DNA from: Camelimonas fluminis
Lineage (GTDB): Bacteria; Pseudomonadota; Alphaproteobacteria; Rhizobiales; Beijerinckiaceae
Assembly: GCF_014656355.1 (NCBI RefSeq)
Contig: NZ_BNCG01000001.1
Coordinates: 315,221-363,159, forward strand
Reading direction: 5' to 3'
Length of the DNA stretch: 47,939 bases
The notes beneath the pieces are model-generated. The model was not told the DNA's origin and did not search any database. It saw only the letters and a list, made by a program, of their open reading frames with translations. Positions 7,172-16,840 of this stretch are shown in pieces. The first letter of the stretch is position 1; each line of letters opens with the position of its first letter. The position numbers and the translations under genes are program-made.

Positions 7172-8305
7172 ATGGCGGCTGGGCAGACGTCCCAGGAGCC
7201 GGATCGGGGTGCGGCGGTTCCGGAAGCCGGCCCGGATCCGGCGGCGTTGCTGGGCTGGTATGACGCCCACCGGCGCACCCTGCCATGGCGGGCGCCGCCT
7301 GGCGCGCCGGCCGATCCGTATCGGGTTTGGCTTTCCGAAATCATGTTGCAGCAGACCACCGTCACGGCGGTGCAGCCTTTCTATGCGCGGTTTCTGGCGC
7401 GGTTTCCGGATGTGAACAGCCTGGCGTCGGCTCCGGCCGAGGCGGTGATGCAGGCCTGGGCCGGGCTTGGCTATTACTCCCGGGCGCGCAACCTGCACGC
7501 CTGCGCCCGCACCGTTGTGGCGGAGCATGGCGGCGCTTTCCCCGCCTCGCTGGACGGGTTGCTGGCCCTGCCAGGCGTCGGCCCCTACACGGCGGCGGCG
7601 GTTGGCGCCATTGCCTTCGACCTGCCGGCGGCGGCGGTGGACGGCAATGTCGAGCGGGTGATCAGCCGCATTTACCGGGTGGAGGAGCCGCTGCCGGGCG
7701 CCAAGCCGCGCATCCGCGCCCTGACCCAGGCGCTGGTTCCAGCATTGCGCCCAGGCGATTTCGCCCAGGCGATGATGGATCTGGGCGCGATGATCTGCAC
7801 GCCGCGTCGGCCTGCCTGCGGCGTGTGTCCCTGGATGGGGTCTTGCGCAGCGCGGGCGGCGGGCGATGCGGAGACCTTTCCGCGCAAGGCGCCGAAAAAG
7901 GCGGTTCCCTCGCGATTCGGCGCGGCGTTCGTCGGCGTGCGCGCCGACGGGGCCGTGCTGTTGCGAACCCGGCCGCCGGAAGGATTGCTAGGCGGCATGG
8001 ACGAACCGCCAGGCGGGGCCTGGCGGGAGGGCGACGCCATGCCGGCGTTGGCGGATTTGCTGCAGGAAGCGCCGTTTGCCGCCCCGTGGCGGCCCGCCCC
8101 AGGCGGGGTGCGGCACGTGTTCACGCATTTCCGGCTGGAACTTGTGGTGTTCGTGGCGATCGTCGCGACAGATTACGCCGCGCCGGCCGGCATGCGCTGG
8201 GTCCGTCGGGCCGATCTGGCGCGCTCGGCCCTGCCCAATGTCATGCGCAAGGTGGTGGCGCACGGGCTGGAGTTCGCCGGTCGCGCCCGATCCGGCGTGG
8301 AATGA
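7172..8305 (+). CDS. mutY: A/G-specific adenine DNA glycosylase
   Basis: This 377-residue enzyme removes adenine mispaired with 8-oxoguanine. In order it has the catalytic Glu56 in LSEIMLQQTTV, the helix-hairpin-helix LLALPGVGPYTAAAVGAIAF (about 127-146), the catalytic Asp in AAVDGNVERVISR (about 157), and the [4Fe-4S] ligands Cys209, Cys216, Cys219 and Cys225 (C-x6-C-x2-C-x5-C). A C-terminal NUDIX-like 8-oxoG recognition domain follows, with HVFTHFRLEL. All key residues are present and the length is typical. The ATG at 7172 is my start; an upstream GTG at 7025 is possible. Confidence 0.95.
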   Translation: MAAGQTSQEPDRGAAVPEAGPDPAALLGWYDAHRRTLPWRAPPGAPADPYRVWLSEIMLQQTTVTAVQPFYARFLARFPDVNSLASAPAEAVMQAWAGLGYYSRARNLHACARTVVAEHGGAFPASLDGLLALPGVGPYTAAAVGAIAFDLPAAAVDGNVERVISRIYRVEEPLPGAKPRIRALTQALVPALRPGDFAQAMMDLGAMICTPRRPACGVCPWMGSCAARAAGDAETFPRKAPKKAVPSRFGAAFVGVRADGAVLLRTRPPEGLLGGMDEPPGGAWREGDAMPALADLLQEAPFAAPWRPAPGGVRHVFTHFRLELVVFVAIVATDYAAPAGMRWVRRADLARSALPNVMRKVVAHGLEFAGRARSGVE

Positions 8306-8330
8306 AAAAAGCCGGCGCGTGGCCGGCTTT
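8305..8330. terminator. Bidirectional terminator between mutY and ccrM
   Basis: AAAGCCGGC (8308-8316) pairs with GCCGGCTTT (8322-8330) around GCGTG. A tracts on the left and T-rich sequence on the right (CATTTTT) let it serve both convergent genes. Confidence 0.88.
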
Positions 8331-8362
8331 CATTTTTGCAGTGAGCCGTCGGTCGCTGCGGT

Positions 8363-9715
<1,353 letters not shown>

Positions 9716-9762
9716 TCAGGCCGGAACGTCAGCGCGGGTTCAGTGCAAAATCCTGCCATACT

Positions 9763-9793
9763 GAATCTGGATCAAATTTTATCTCTTTGAATC
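9763..9793. promoter_or_regulatory. Pair of GANTC methylation sites upstream of ccrM
   Basis: GAATC occurs at 9763-9767 and 9789-9793, 26 bp apart, in the intergenic segment between rnhB and ccrM. GANTC is the CcrM target and is normally depleted, so a close pair here is compatible with methylation-state control of ccrM. Confidence 0.5.
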
Positions 9794-9799
9794 AGAATA

Positions 9800-10507
9800 T
9801 TACGCTGATCCGGCCGTTTGCCGGCGCCGCGCCAGTTCTTCGGCGTGCTCCGGCATCAGGCGGAACGGCGCGAAGCTGAGGCGGTGCCAGGGGGAGGCGC
9901 CATGGCTTTCGATGGCGGCGCGATGGGCGGCGCTGCCATAGCCCATGTGTTTGCCAAAGCCATAGTGCGGGCAACTGGCGTCCAGCCGCGCCATCATCCG
10001 GTCGCGCGCCACCTTCGCGACGATCGAGGCGGCGGCGATGGAGGCGACCAGGGCGTCGCCGCCGATAATGGCGTCGGCGCCGCAGGGCAGGGCCGGCCGG
10101 TCGCGGCCATCAACCAGCACGTGGGCCGGCAGAGCAGGCAGGGCGGCGACGGCGCGGCTCATGGCGGTGAGCGACGCCTTGCGGATGTCGGTGGCGTCGA
10201 TCTCCCAGACCGAGGCGCTGGCGACGCTGACGTGCAGGGCCCGGGCCATGATCTCGTCATGCAACCGGTCGCGCGCCGCTTTCGTCAGCTTCTTGCTATC
10301 ATTGAGGCCGTCCGGCACGTCCGCGGGATTGAGAATCACCGCGGCAGCCACCACCGGGCCGGCGAGGGGGCCGCGCCCGACCTCATCGATGCCCGCCACT
10401 GGCCAGACGCCGCGCGCCCGCAGCCGTTCCTCCCGGTCGAACACCGGGCCTTCCGGAAACAGGATCAGCGAATCAGCCTGGGCTTCAGTCTTCAGTTTGC
10501 GCGCCAT
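9800..10507 (-). CDS. rnhB: Ribonuclease HII
   Basis: This 235-residue enzyme cleaves RNA in RNA-DNA hybrids and removes misincorporated ribonucleotides. The catalytic acidic residues are Asp41 and Glu42 in [19 protein letters not shown], and Asp133 in [10 protein letters not shown]. Other family blocks are [15 protein letters not shown] (68-82), [17 protein letters not shown] and [11 protein letters not shown]. An N-terminal extension of about 38 residues, common in alphaproteobacteria, precedes the core. It lies between the radical SAM gene (70 nt upstream) and ccrM, a common Rhizobiales order. Confidence 0.96.
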   Translation of the reverse strand: MARKLKTEAQADSLILFPEGPVFDREERLRARGVWPVAGIDEVGRGPLAGPVVAAAVILNPADVPDGLNDSKKLTKAARDRLHDEIMARALHVSVASASVWEIDATDIRKASLTAMSRAVAALPALPAHVLVDGRDRPALPCGADAIIGGDALVASIAAASIVAKVARDRMMARLDASCPHYGFGKHMGYGSAAHRAAIESHGASPWHRLSFAPFRLMPEHAEELARRRQTAGSA

Positions 10508-10576
10508 GGCCTATAGGTGAACCGGGCGCGACGGACGATCAACCCTGGCGGCGTTCCAGCCGTCGTCGCGCCGGCT

Positions 10577-11899
10577 TCAGGCATGGGCGGCGTTGTCGAG
10601 AAAAGCGATGCCATTGGCGTCCGCTCGCGTTCGGATGCGGCGCACGGGATCAATGTGGCGGCGGGCGGGGCGCGCGGCGGGGGCGTCGTCGGTTCCGAAT
10701 AGCGACAGTTGTCCCTCCGCCACGGCGCTGTTGGGCGCGCGAAACTGGTTGATGTCCAGCCGTCGCCTTTCCTTGTTGAAGCCGATCCGGGCGCAGGCGA
10801 GCTGGAAGCGGCGGCCCGTCATCCAGGCGTAGGGGCCAGAGCCGACCATGCGATCCCCCCATGCGGCGTCGTAGTCCTTGCCGCCGCGCGACTGGCGCAT
10901 CAGTGCGCGGGCGCGGCGGGCCTTGTCCGGCCATTCGGTCTCCAGCCAGGTCCACATGGCGTCGCGCACCTCATGGGGCAGGCGCAGCATCACATAGCCG
11001 GCTTCGCGTGCGCCGTGGGCGTGCGCGGCCTCAAGAATGCGTTCGATCTCGTCGTCATTCACGGCGGGAATCACCGGCGCGACCATCACTGAGGCCGGCA
11101 CGCCGGCGTCAGCCAGCTTGCGGATGGCGTCGAGGCGGCGCGACGGGGTGGCGGCCCGCGGCTCCATGGAGCGCGCCAGCTTCGGATCGAGCGTTGTGAT
11201 CGACAGGGCGACCTTGGCCAGGTTCTTCGCCGCCATGCGCGACAGGATGTCGATGTCGCGGGTGATCAGCGCCGATTTGGTGACGATGCCGACGGGATGA
11301 TTGAAGCGCTCCAGCACCTCAAGAATCTCGCGGGTGATGCGGTAGCGCTGTTCGATCGGCTGGTATGGATCAGTGTTGGTGCCCATGGCGATGACGCGTG
11401 GCTCATAGCCCCGGGCCGACAGCTCCTTCTCCAGCAACCGCGCGGCGTCCGGCTTGGCGAACAGCTTCGTTTCGAAATCGAGGCCTGGCGACAGGCCCAT
11501 GTAGGCGTGGCTGGGGCGTGCGAAGCAGTAGACGCAGCCGTGCTCGCAACCGCGATAGGGATTGATGGAGCGATCGAACGAGATATCCGGCGAAGCGTTG
11601 CGGGTGATGATGGTCTTCGGCTTCTCGACGGTGACTTCCGTGCGGAACGGCGGCAGGTCGTCCAGCGAGTTCCAGCCGTCGTCCACGTCCTCGCGGGTAT
11701 GCTTTTCGAAGCGGCCGGTGGGATTGATGAGGACGCCGCGGCCGCGTCGCCGCTCCGGCGCGATGCGCTGGCGCGCCCCCCAGGGCTCGCCGCCGCCATG
11801 AGCCATGGCGGGCATGTGGGCCATGGCGGGCATCAGGTCCACGTCCTGACAGGCGACAGGGGCCTGATTTTCCAGGGTTTTGCGGGATGCTTCGCTCAT
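10577..11899 (-). CDS. PA0069-family radical SAM protein
   Basis: This 440-residue protein carries the radical-SAM cluster motif as Cys118-x3-Cys122-x2-Cys125 (RGCEHGCVYCFARP). The MGTNTDPYQPIEQRYRITRE and SITTLDPKLARSMEPRAATP blocks are those of the PA0069/Rv2578c group, related to spore photoproduct lyase-like enzymes. Its substrate is not established. The start at 11899 has a GGAGG 8 nt upstream. The first 60 residues are variable and contain a tandem MPAMAH duplication. It probably lies in one transcription unit with rnhB and ccrM. Confidence 0.9.
   Translation of the reverse strand: MSEASRKTLENQAPVACQDVDLMPAMAHMPAMAHGGGEPWGARQRIAPERRRGRGVLINPTGRFEKHTREDVDDGWNSLDDLPPFRTEVTVEKPKTIITRNASPDISFDRSINPYRGCEHGCVYCFARPSHAYMGLSPGLDFETKLFAKPDAARLLEKELSARGYEPRVIAMGTNTDPYQPIEQRYRITREILEVLERFNHPVGIVTKSALITRDIDILSRMAAKNLAKVALSITTLDPKLARSMEPRAATPSRRLDAIRKLADAGVPASVMVAPVIPAVNDDEIERILEAAHAHGAREAGYVMLRLPHEVRDAMWTWLETEWPDKARRARALMRQSRGGKDYDAAWGDRMVGSGPYAWMTGRRFQLACARIGFNKERRRLDINQFRAPNSAVAEGQLSLFGTDDAPAARPARRHIDPVRRIRTRADANGIAFLDNAAHA
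11798..11833. repeat. Two tandem 18-bp units inside the radical SAM gene
   Basis: Two near-identical 18-bp units in tandem encode MPAMAH twice (residues 23-34) in the non-conserved N-terminus. The duplication keeps the frame. Confidence 0.75.
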
Positions 11900-12100
11900 G
11901 TCCGCGCCTCCGTTCCGGATCCCGGCCAGACTCACCCGGCCTGTGGATATCATAAGAACAAAATAGGAACATTGACAAGCGGGGCGGTGATGCGCGCAGA
12001 CGTGGTCGCGAGGTCGGCAATTCACATTCCTCGCGTTTTGCATAAACAATGCGGCTGCTGCTGCGTTGTATGCAGGGGCTTGTTGAGCAGGGGACACGGC

Positions 12101-13009
12101 ATGCGGTGGGAAGATTTCCGGACCTCGGAGAATGTCGATGACCGGCGCGGCGATGGTCCCTCGGGCGGCGGCATGCTGCCGGGTGGTCGTGGCGGCCTCG
12201 GGATCGGCACGATCGTGGTGCTCGGACTGGTCGGCTGGGCGCTGGGCATTGATCCGCGCCTGCTGATTTCTGGCGCTGAAATTCTGTCCGGCGGCGGAGG
12301 TCCCGCCTACGAACAGCAGGCGCCGCGTCCGCAGCAGGGCAAACCCTCGGCGCCGCCGCAGGACCAGACCGGCCGGTTCGCTGCAGCGGTGCTCGGCAAT
12401 ACCGAGGACGTGTGGAAGGTGGTGCTGCCGCAACAGCTGAACGTGCGCTACCAGGAGCCGCGGATGGTGCTGTTCTCCGGTTCCACCCGGTCCGCCTGCG
12501 GCGCCGCCCAGGCGGCCATGGGTCCGTTCTACTGCCCGGTGGACCGCACGGTTTACATCGACCTGTCGTTCTTCCAGGAAATGAAGCAGCGCTTCCGGGC
12601 CGGCGGCGATTTCGCCTACGCTTATGTGTTGGCCCATGAGGTGGGACACCATGTGCAGAACCAGCTCGGCATTCTGGACAAGGTGGAAGGGGCCAAGCGC
12701 TCGATGTCGGCGGCCGAGCGCAACGCCCTGTCCGTCCGGGTGGAGCTGATGGCCGACTGCCTCGCGGGCGTCTGGGCCAACAACAGCAACCAGAAATACA
12801 ATTCCCTTGAAGAAGGCGATGTGGAGCAGGCGATGAACGCCGCCGCGGCCATCGGCGACGACCGCCTGCAGAAGCAGTCCCAGGGCTTCGCCGTTCCGGA
12901 CAGCTTCACCCATGGCACCTCGGCCCAGCGCACGCGCTGGTTCATGACCGGGCTGAAATCAGGCAAGGTTCAGTCGTGCAACACGCTCAGCCAGAACGCG
13001 CAGCTTTGA
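12101..13009 (+). CDS. ypfJ: Neutral zinc metallopeptidase, YpfJ family
   Basis: This 302-residue protein has a Gly-rich N-terminus, one membrane helix (about 33-52, LGIGTIVVLGLVGWALGI) and a linker. The metallopeptidase domain contains His179-Glu180-x2-His183 (AHEVGHHVQNQLG) and the ELMADCLAGVWAN block that supplies a further ligand. A conserved Cys pair is present (SACGAAQAAMGPFYCP). It is a membrane-anchored predicted peptidase of PF04228; the physiological substrate is unknown. The ATG at 12101 follows GGGGA 7-11 nt upstream. It is convergent with the uracil-DNA glycosylase gene. Confidence 0.93.
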   Translation: MRWEDFRTSENVDDRRGDGPSGGGMLPGGRGGLGIGTIVVLGLVGWALGIDPRLLISGAEILSGGGGPAYEQQAPRPQQGKPSAPPQDQTGRFAAAVLGNTEDVWKVVLPQQLNVRYQEPRMVLFSGSTRSACGAAQAAMGPFYCPVDRTVYIDLSFFQEMKQRFRAGGDFAYAYVLAHEVGHHVQNQLGILDKVEGAKRSMSAAERNALSVRVELMADCLAGVWANNSNQKYNSLEEGDVEQAMNAAAAIGDDRLQKQSQGFAVPDSFTHGTSAQRTRWFMTGLKSGKVQSCNTLSQNAQL

Positions 13010-13053
13010 TGGGCGCGTTTGGCGCAGGACGCTGAAAAGCGCTCGACGCCATG

Positions 13054-13989
13054 TCAGCTTGCGGCGCTTTCATCGAGCGCCGCGCGGATGGCGCGGAAGT
13101 CGCGCCAGGCCAGGCGTTTTTGCAGGGGTGAGCGCAACAGATAGGCGGGATGCAGGGTCGGCAGCGCCCTGATCCCGGCGTCGCCCACATTGTAGGTGGA
13201 CCAGCGGCCGCGCAGACGCAGGATGCCTTCGCGCACGCCGAGCAGGGCCTGGGCCGAGGGGCCACCGAGACAGACCAGCACGTCAGGATTCACCAAGGCG
13301 ATCTGCCGTTCAATGAACGGGCGGCAGATGGCGGATTCCTGTGGCGTTGGCGTGCGGTTGCCCGGAGGCCGCCATGGCACGGTGTTGGCGATGTAGACCT
13401 GGCTGCGGTCAAGGCCGATGGCCGCCAGCATGCGGTCCAGCAACTGGCCGGAGCGTCCAACGAACGGCCTGCCGATGCGGTCCTCTTCCGCTCCGGGCGC
13501 TTCGCCAACGAACATGATCCGTGCATCAGGGGCGCCGTCGCCGAACACCAGCTGGCGCGCGGTGCGCTTCAGCGAGCAGCCGTCGAAGTCCGCCATGGCT
13601 TCCCGCAGGGCGTCAAGGGTTGTGGCGGCGCGGGCGATCTCGCCGGCCTGGAGCGCCACGTCGTCCGCCGCGCTGGCGAAGTTTGCCGGCGGCGCGGGCG
13701 CTAGGGGAGGCGGCGTTGCGGGGCTGGCGACCGGTAGCGGCGGGCGCGCGGCGGGCGGGGCTTCCACAGCGGCGGCGCGGCTGGCCGCTCCGGTCCGATC
13801 AGCGTTCTGCGCCCAGGCGGGAGCAAAACGGGGCGCCGGCGCGTTGACCTCTGCGAAGCGGTCGTGCGGCGTCTCGTCCAGCACCCAGTCAGCGCCGGCT
13901 TCCATATGGAACGCCAGCAGCGTTTCGAGGTCAGCAAGACTGTATTCCGCTGGATCAGGAGGCGGCCCGTCCGCCGTATCGCCGTTCAT
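13054..13989 (-). CDS. Uracil-DNA glycosylase, family 4-like, without a full Fe-S site
   Basis: This 311-residue protein has a Pro/Ala-rich N-terminal third (about 1-125) before the glycosylase domain. Domain motifs are [20 protein letters not shown] (162-181), [18 protein letters not shown] (201-218), [15 protein letters not shown] (238-251) and LHPAYLLR (279-286). These are the family 4 (SPO1 DNA polymerase-like) signatures. Family 4 enzymes normally hold a [4Fe-4S] cluster on four Cys; here Cys138 and Cys222 remain, Lys141 stands where the second Cys is expected and Trp206 replaces the third. A cluster is therefore unlikely as drawn. The N-terminal extension matches other alphaproteobacterial members as I recall them. 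Confidence 0.85.
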   Translation of the reverse strand: MNGDTADGPPPDPAEYSLADLETLLAFHMEAGADWVLDETPHDRFAEVNAPAPRFAPAWAQNADRTGAASRAAAVEAPPAARPPLPVASPATPPPLAPAPPANFASAADDVALQAGEIARAATTLDALREAMADFDGCSLKRTARQLVFGDGAPDARIMFVGEAPGAEEDRIGRPFVGRSGQLLDRMLAAIGLDRSQVYIANTVPWRPPGNRTPTPQESAICRPFIERQIALVNPDVLVCLGGPSAQALLGVREGILRLRGRWSTYNVGDAGIRALPTLHPAYLLRSPLQKRLAWRDFRAIRAALDESAAS

Positions 13990-14526
13990 TCCGCGACCTT
14001 ACGACAGCGCGCGGCGCGGCGCGACTGGCGCGACCGGGGAATGGGCGAGGGCAATGGGCGAAACGCCAGTTTCCCACTGGCCCAGAATTTCCGCTGGGCC
14101 GGAAACGCATTGGCTCAGGAGCGCGCCGGAGAAAGGGCGCATCCGGTCGCGCCAGGGGACAAGGCGCTGTTTCCCATGCGGCCGGGCGGGGGCGCCGGTC
14201 GGCGGAATTGACGCAGGCAGGCGTGGAAAGGGAGCGTTGATCCACATCAGTTCTTGTGAGACTGCCTCGAATGGTTCAAAAGTGAACGGTTTCTGGCCGC
14301 TTGCCCCATGGTCACAGTCCATCCGGTCGTGGCCGTGGCGAAGCGCCGTTTAACCGATTTGTCCGGTTCCGTCCCAGTGACGGCCGGAGCGCGTTGCGCC
14401 AGTCCGGCAAGGGCTGTCCGGGCGCGCCATGTGTAGCAGGCTTTTTGGGTTTCGCCACGCGGACGCGCCCCCCGGCCCCGCATCGCGGCGAAACGCAACA
14501 GGGACGACGTCCGGAGGAGCAAGGGG
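13990..14526. other. Divergent intergenic region upstream of the ETF-QO gene
   Basis: About 540 bp without a supported gene. A small hairpin, GTTCA-AAAG-TGAAC, lies at about 14276-14289. The final GGAGGAGCAAGGGG is the ribosome binding region of the next gene. Promoters of both divergent genes should be here, but no convincing motif was found. Confidence 0.5.
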
Positions 14527-16203
14527 ATGGAACTGCCTGAACGCGAGGGTATGGATTACGATGTCGTGATCGTCGGCGGCGGGCCCGCCGGCCTGTCGGC
14601 AGCGATCCGCCTGAAACAGCTCGCGAACGAGGCCGGAACGGACATCTCTGTCGTGCTGGTGGAGAAGGGCTCGGAAGTCGGCGCCCACATTCTCTCCGGC
14701 GCCGTGATCGACCCGATTGGCCTTGACCGCCTGCTGCCGGAATGGCGCGAGGATCCGGAGCGTCCGCTGAAGACGGAAGTGACGGACGACCGCTTCTATT
14801 ACCTGGGCCCGGCCGGCGGCATTCGCCTTCCCAACTTCGGCATGCCGAAGTTGATGAACAACCACGGTAATTTTATTGGCTCGCTGGGCAACGTGGCGCG
14901 CTATCTCGCAACGCAGGCCGAAGCGCTCGGCGTGGAGATCTATCCGGGCTTCCCGGCCGCCGAAGTGCTCTATAACGACGCTGGCGCCGTCATCGGCATC
15001 GCTACCGGCGACATGGGCGTCGCCCGTGACGGCGAGCACAAGGGCGACTACACGCGCGGCATGGAGCTGCGCGGCAAGTACACCCTGTTCGCCGAGGGCG
15101 CGCGCGGCAGCCTGACCAAGGAAATCGCGAAGAAATTCAACCTGCGCGAGAAGTCTGACTACGACAAATACGGCATCGGCCTGAAGGAGCTGTGGCAGAT
15201 CGATCCGGCCAAACACAAGCCGGGCCTGGTGCAGCATTCGTTCGGCTGGCCGCTGGACAACACCACGGGCGGCGGCTCGTTCCTCTATCATTTCGAGGAC
15301 AATCTGGTCGCCATCGGCTTCGTGGTGCACCTGAACTACCAGAACCCCACCCTGTCGCCGTTCGACGAATTCCAGCGGATGAAGCAGCATCCGTACATCC
15401 GGGAGACGCTGGAAGGGGGCAAGCGCCTCAGCTACGGCGCCCGCGCCATCACCGAAGGCGGCTATCAGTCGGTGCCGAAGCTGTGCTTCCCGGGCGGCGC
15501 GCTGATCGGCTGCGCGGCCGGCTTCGTCAATGTGCCGCGCATCAAGGGCTCGCACAACGCCATGCTGTCCGGCATGCTGGCGGCGGAGAAGCTCGCAAAG
15601 GCGCTCGCCGCTGGCCGCGAGCATGACGAGCTGATGGAATACGAGCAGGCGTGGCGCGCCTCCGACGTTGGCCAGGACCTCAAGAAGGTGCGCAACGTCA
15701 AGCCGCTGTGGTCGCGCTTCGGCACGCGCATCGGCGTGGTGCTTGGCGGCCTCGACATGTGGACCAACGAGCTGTTCGGCTTCTCGTTCTTCGGGACGCT
15801 GAAGCATGGCAAGCCCGATTACGCCACGCTGAAGCCGATCGACCAGGTGAAGCAGATCGCCTACCCGAAGCCGGATGGCGTCATCTCCTTCGACAAGCTG
15901 TCGTCGGTGTTCCTCTCCAACACCAACCACGAGGAGGACCAGCCGGTCCACCTGAAGCTGAAGGATCCGTCGATCCCGGTGAAGGAGAACCTGCCGAAAT
16001 ATGGCGAGCCGGCGCGGCTGTACTGCCCGGCCGGCGTGTACGAGGTGATGTATGACGACGAGGCGGCGAAAACCAATCCGCGCTTCGTGATCAACGCCCA
16101 GAACTGCGTGCACTGCAAGACCTGCGACATCAAGGATCCGGCCCAGAACATCAACTGGACCACGCCGGAAGGCGGCGGCGGGCCGAACTACCCGAACATG
16201 TAA
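14527..16203 (+). CDS. Electron transfer flavoprotein-ubiquinone oxidoreductase
   Basis: This 558-residue membrane-associated flavoprotein passes electrons from reduced ETF (acyl-CoA dehydrogenases and others) to ubiquinone. The FAD-binding DVVIVGGGPAGLSAAIRL is at the N-terminus (about 12-29). The middle has the ubiquinone-binding region, and the C-terminus has the [4Fe-4S] ferredoxin-like ligands in YCPAGVYEV and NCVHCKTCDIKDPAQNINW. The length fits the family (550-560). The start is fixed by GGAGGAGCAAGGGG directly upstream. It fits functionally with the acyl-CoA dehydrogenase at 29.3-31.1 kb. Confidence 0.96.
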   Translation: MELPEREGMDYDVVIVGGGPAGLSAAIRLKQLANEAGTDISVVLVEKGSEVGAHILSGAVIDPIGLDRLLPEWREDPERPLKTEVTDDRFYYLGPAGGIRLPNFGMPKLMNNHGNFIGSLGNVARYLATQAEALGVEIYPGFPAAEVLYNDAGAVIGIATGDMGVARDGEHKGDYTRGMELRGKYTLFAEGARGSLTKEIAKKFNLREKSDYDKYGIGLKELWQIDPAKHKPGLVQHSFGWPLDNTTGGGSFLYHFEDNLVAIGFVVHLNYQNPTLSPFDEFQRMKQHPYIRETLEGGKRLSYGARAITEGGYQSVPKLCFPGGALIGCAAGFVNVPRIKGSHNAMLSGMLAAEKLAKALAAGREHDELMEYEQAWRASDVGQDLKKVRNVKPLWSRFGTRIGVVLGGLDMWTNELFGFSFFGTLKHGKPDYATLKPIDQVKQIAYPKPDGVISFDKLSSVFLSNTNHEEDQPVHLKLKDPSIPVKENLPKYGEPARLYCPAGVYEVMYDDEAAKTNPRFVINAQNCVHCKTCDIKDPAQNINWTTPEGGGGPNYPNM

Positions 16204-16210
16204 GACAGCG

Positions 16211-16240
16211 CGGCGGCCCATGGGCCGCCGTCCTGCTTTT
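16211..16240 (+). terminator. Probable terminator after the ETF-QO gene
   Basis: A 20-bp perfect palindrome (16211-16230, CGGCGGCCCA/TGGGCCGCCG) begins 7 nt past the stop and is followed by TCCTGCTTTT. The T tract is short and interrupted. Confidence 0.6.
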
Positions 16241-16840
16241 GGGGGCTGGTGTTTTGATCCGCCGGCGGCGCCGTAACCGGATATTGGCTGCCGGTCATGC
16301 GCTGGCGGCGCGATGGTCGTCTGGTCCGCTCGCGTCGCGAGCGCCGCGCCTCCGGTGATCGGGAGAGGCTGCTTGCCGGGATGGCTCAAAACGGCCATTG
16401 TCTGGCGCCATAACGGCTGCCTTCCGCCAGAGTCGGTTACGGCCAGGGCGAATCGCCTGGCGATCGTCCTGTCACGCTAACCGGCTTCAGCCCTGAAGCC
16501 TGGGCCTGTGATGTTTCTGCGTGGGGCCGGATCCGGCTTCTGGCGGGGGCGACGGGCGCCGGCGCGTCAATGCGCGGGCAGGCGGTTCTGGAGCACGACT
16601 CTCTTCAAACAGAATGGGAGTTTGGCTCCTTCATTGTGAGTTGACGCGTTTTCCTGGCGCGGATGGCGCCCATTTCGCCGGAAAACCCTTCAGCAGGGGG
16701 CTGAAACAAATACCGTTTTGCTTCAGCTCCCGGCATGCTCCGGTTCGGGAGAATCGCCTTCGGGAAGATTTTTCGCCGGATGCGTCCAGAGGTTCAGCGC
16801 GGCCGGGCGCCCTCCACGGCCAGATATCAGCGAGAAGCCA
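16241..16840. other. Intergenic region of about 600 bp with a hairpin
   Basis: No gene is supported. TTGACGCGTTTTCC at 16643-16656 resembles the left end of the dispersed repeat described below and may be a decayed copy. A hairpin with GCTGAA (16700-16705) and CAAA (16707-16710) pairing with TTTG and TTCAGC (16717-16727) lies about 115 nt before the TPR gene. Confidence 0.45.
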
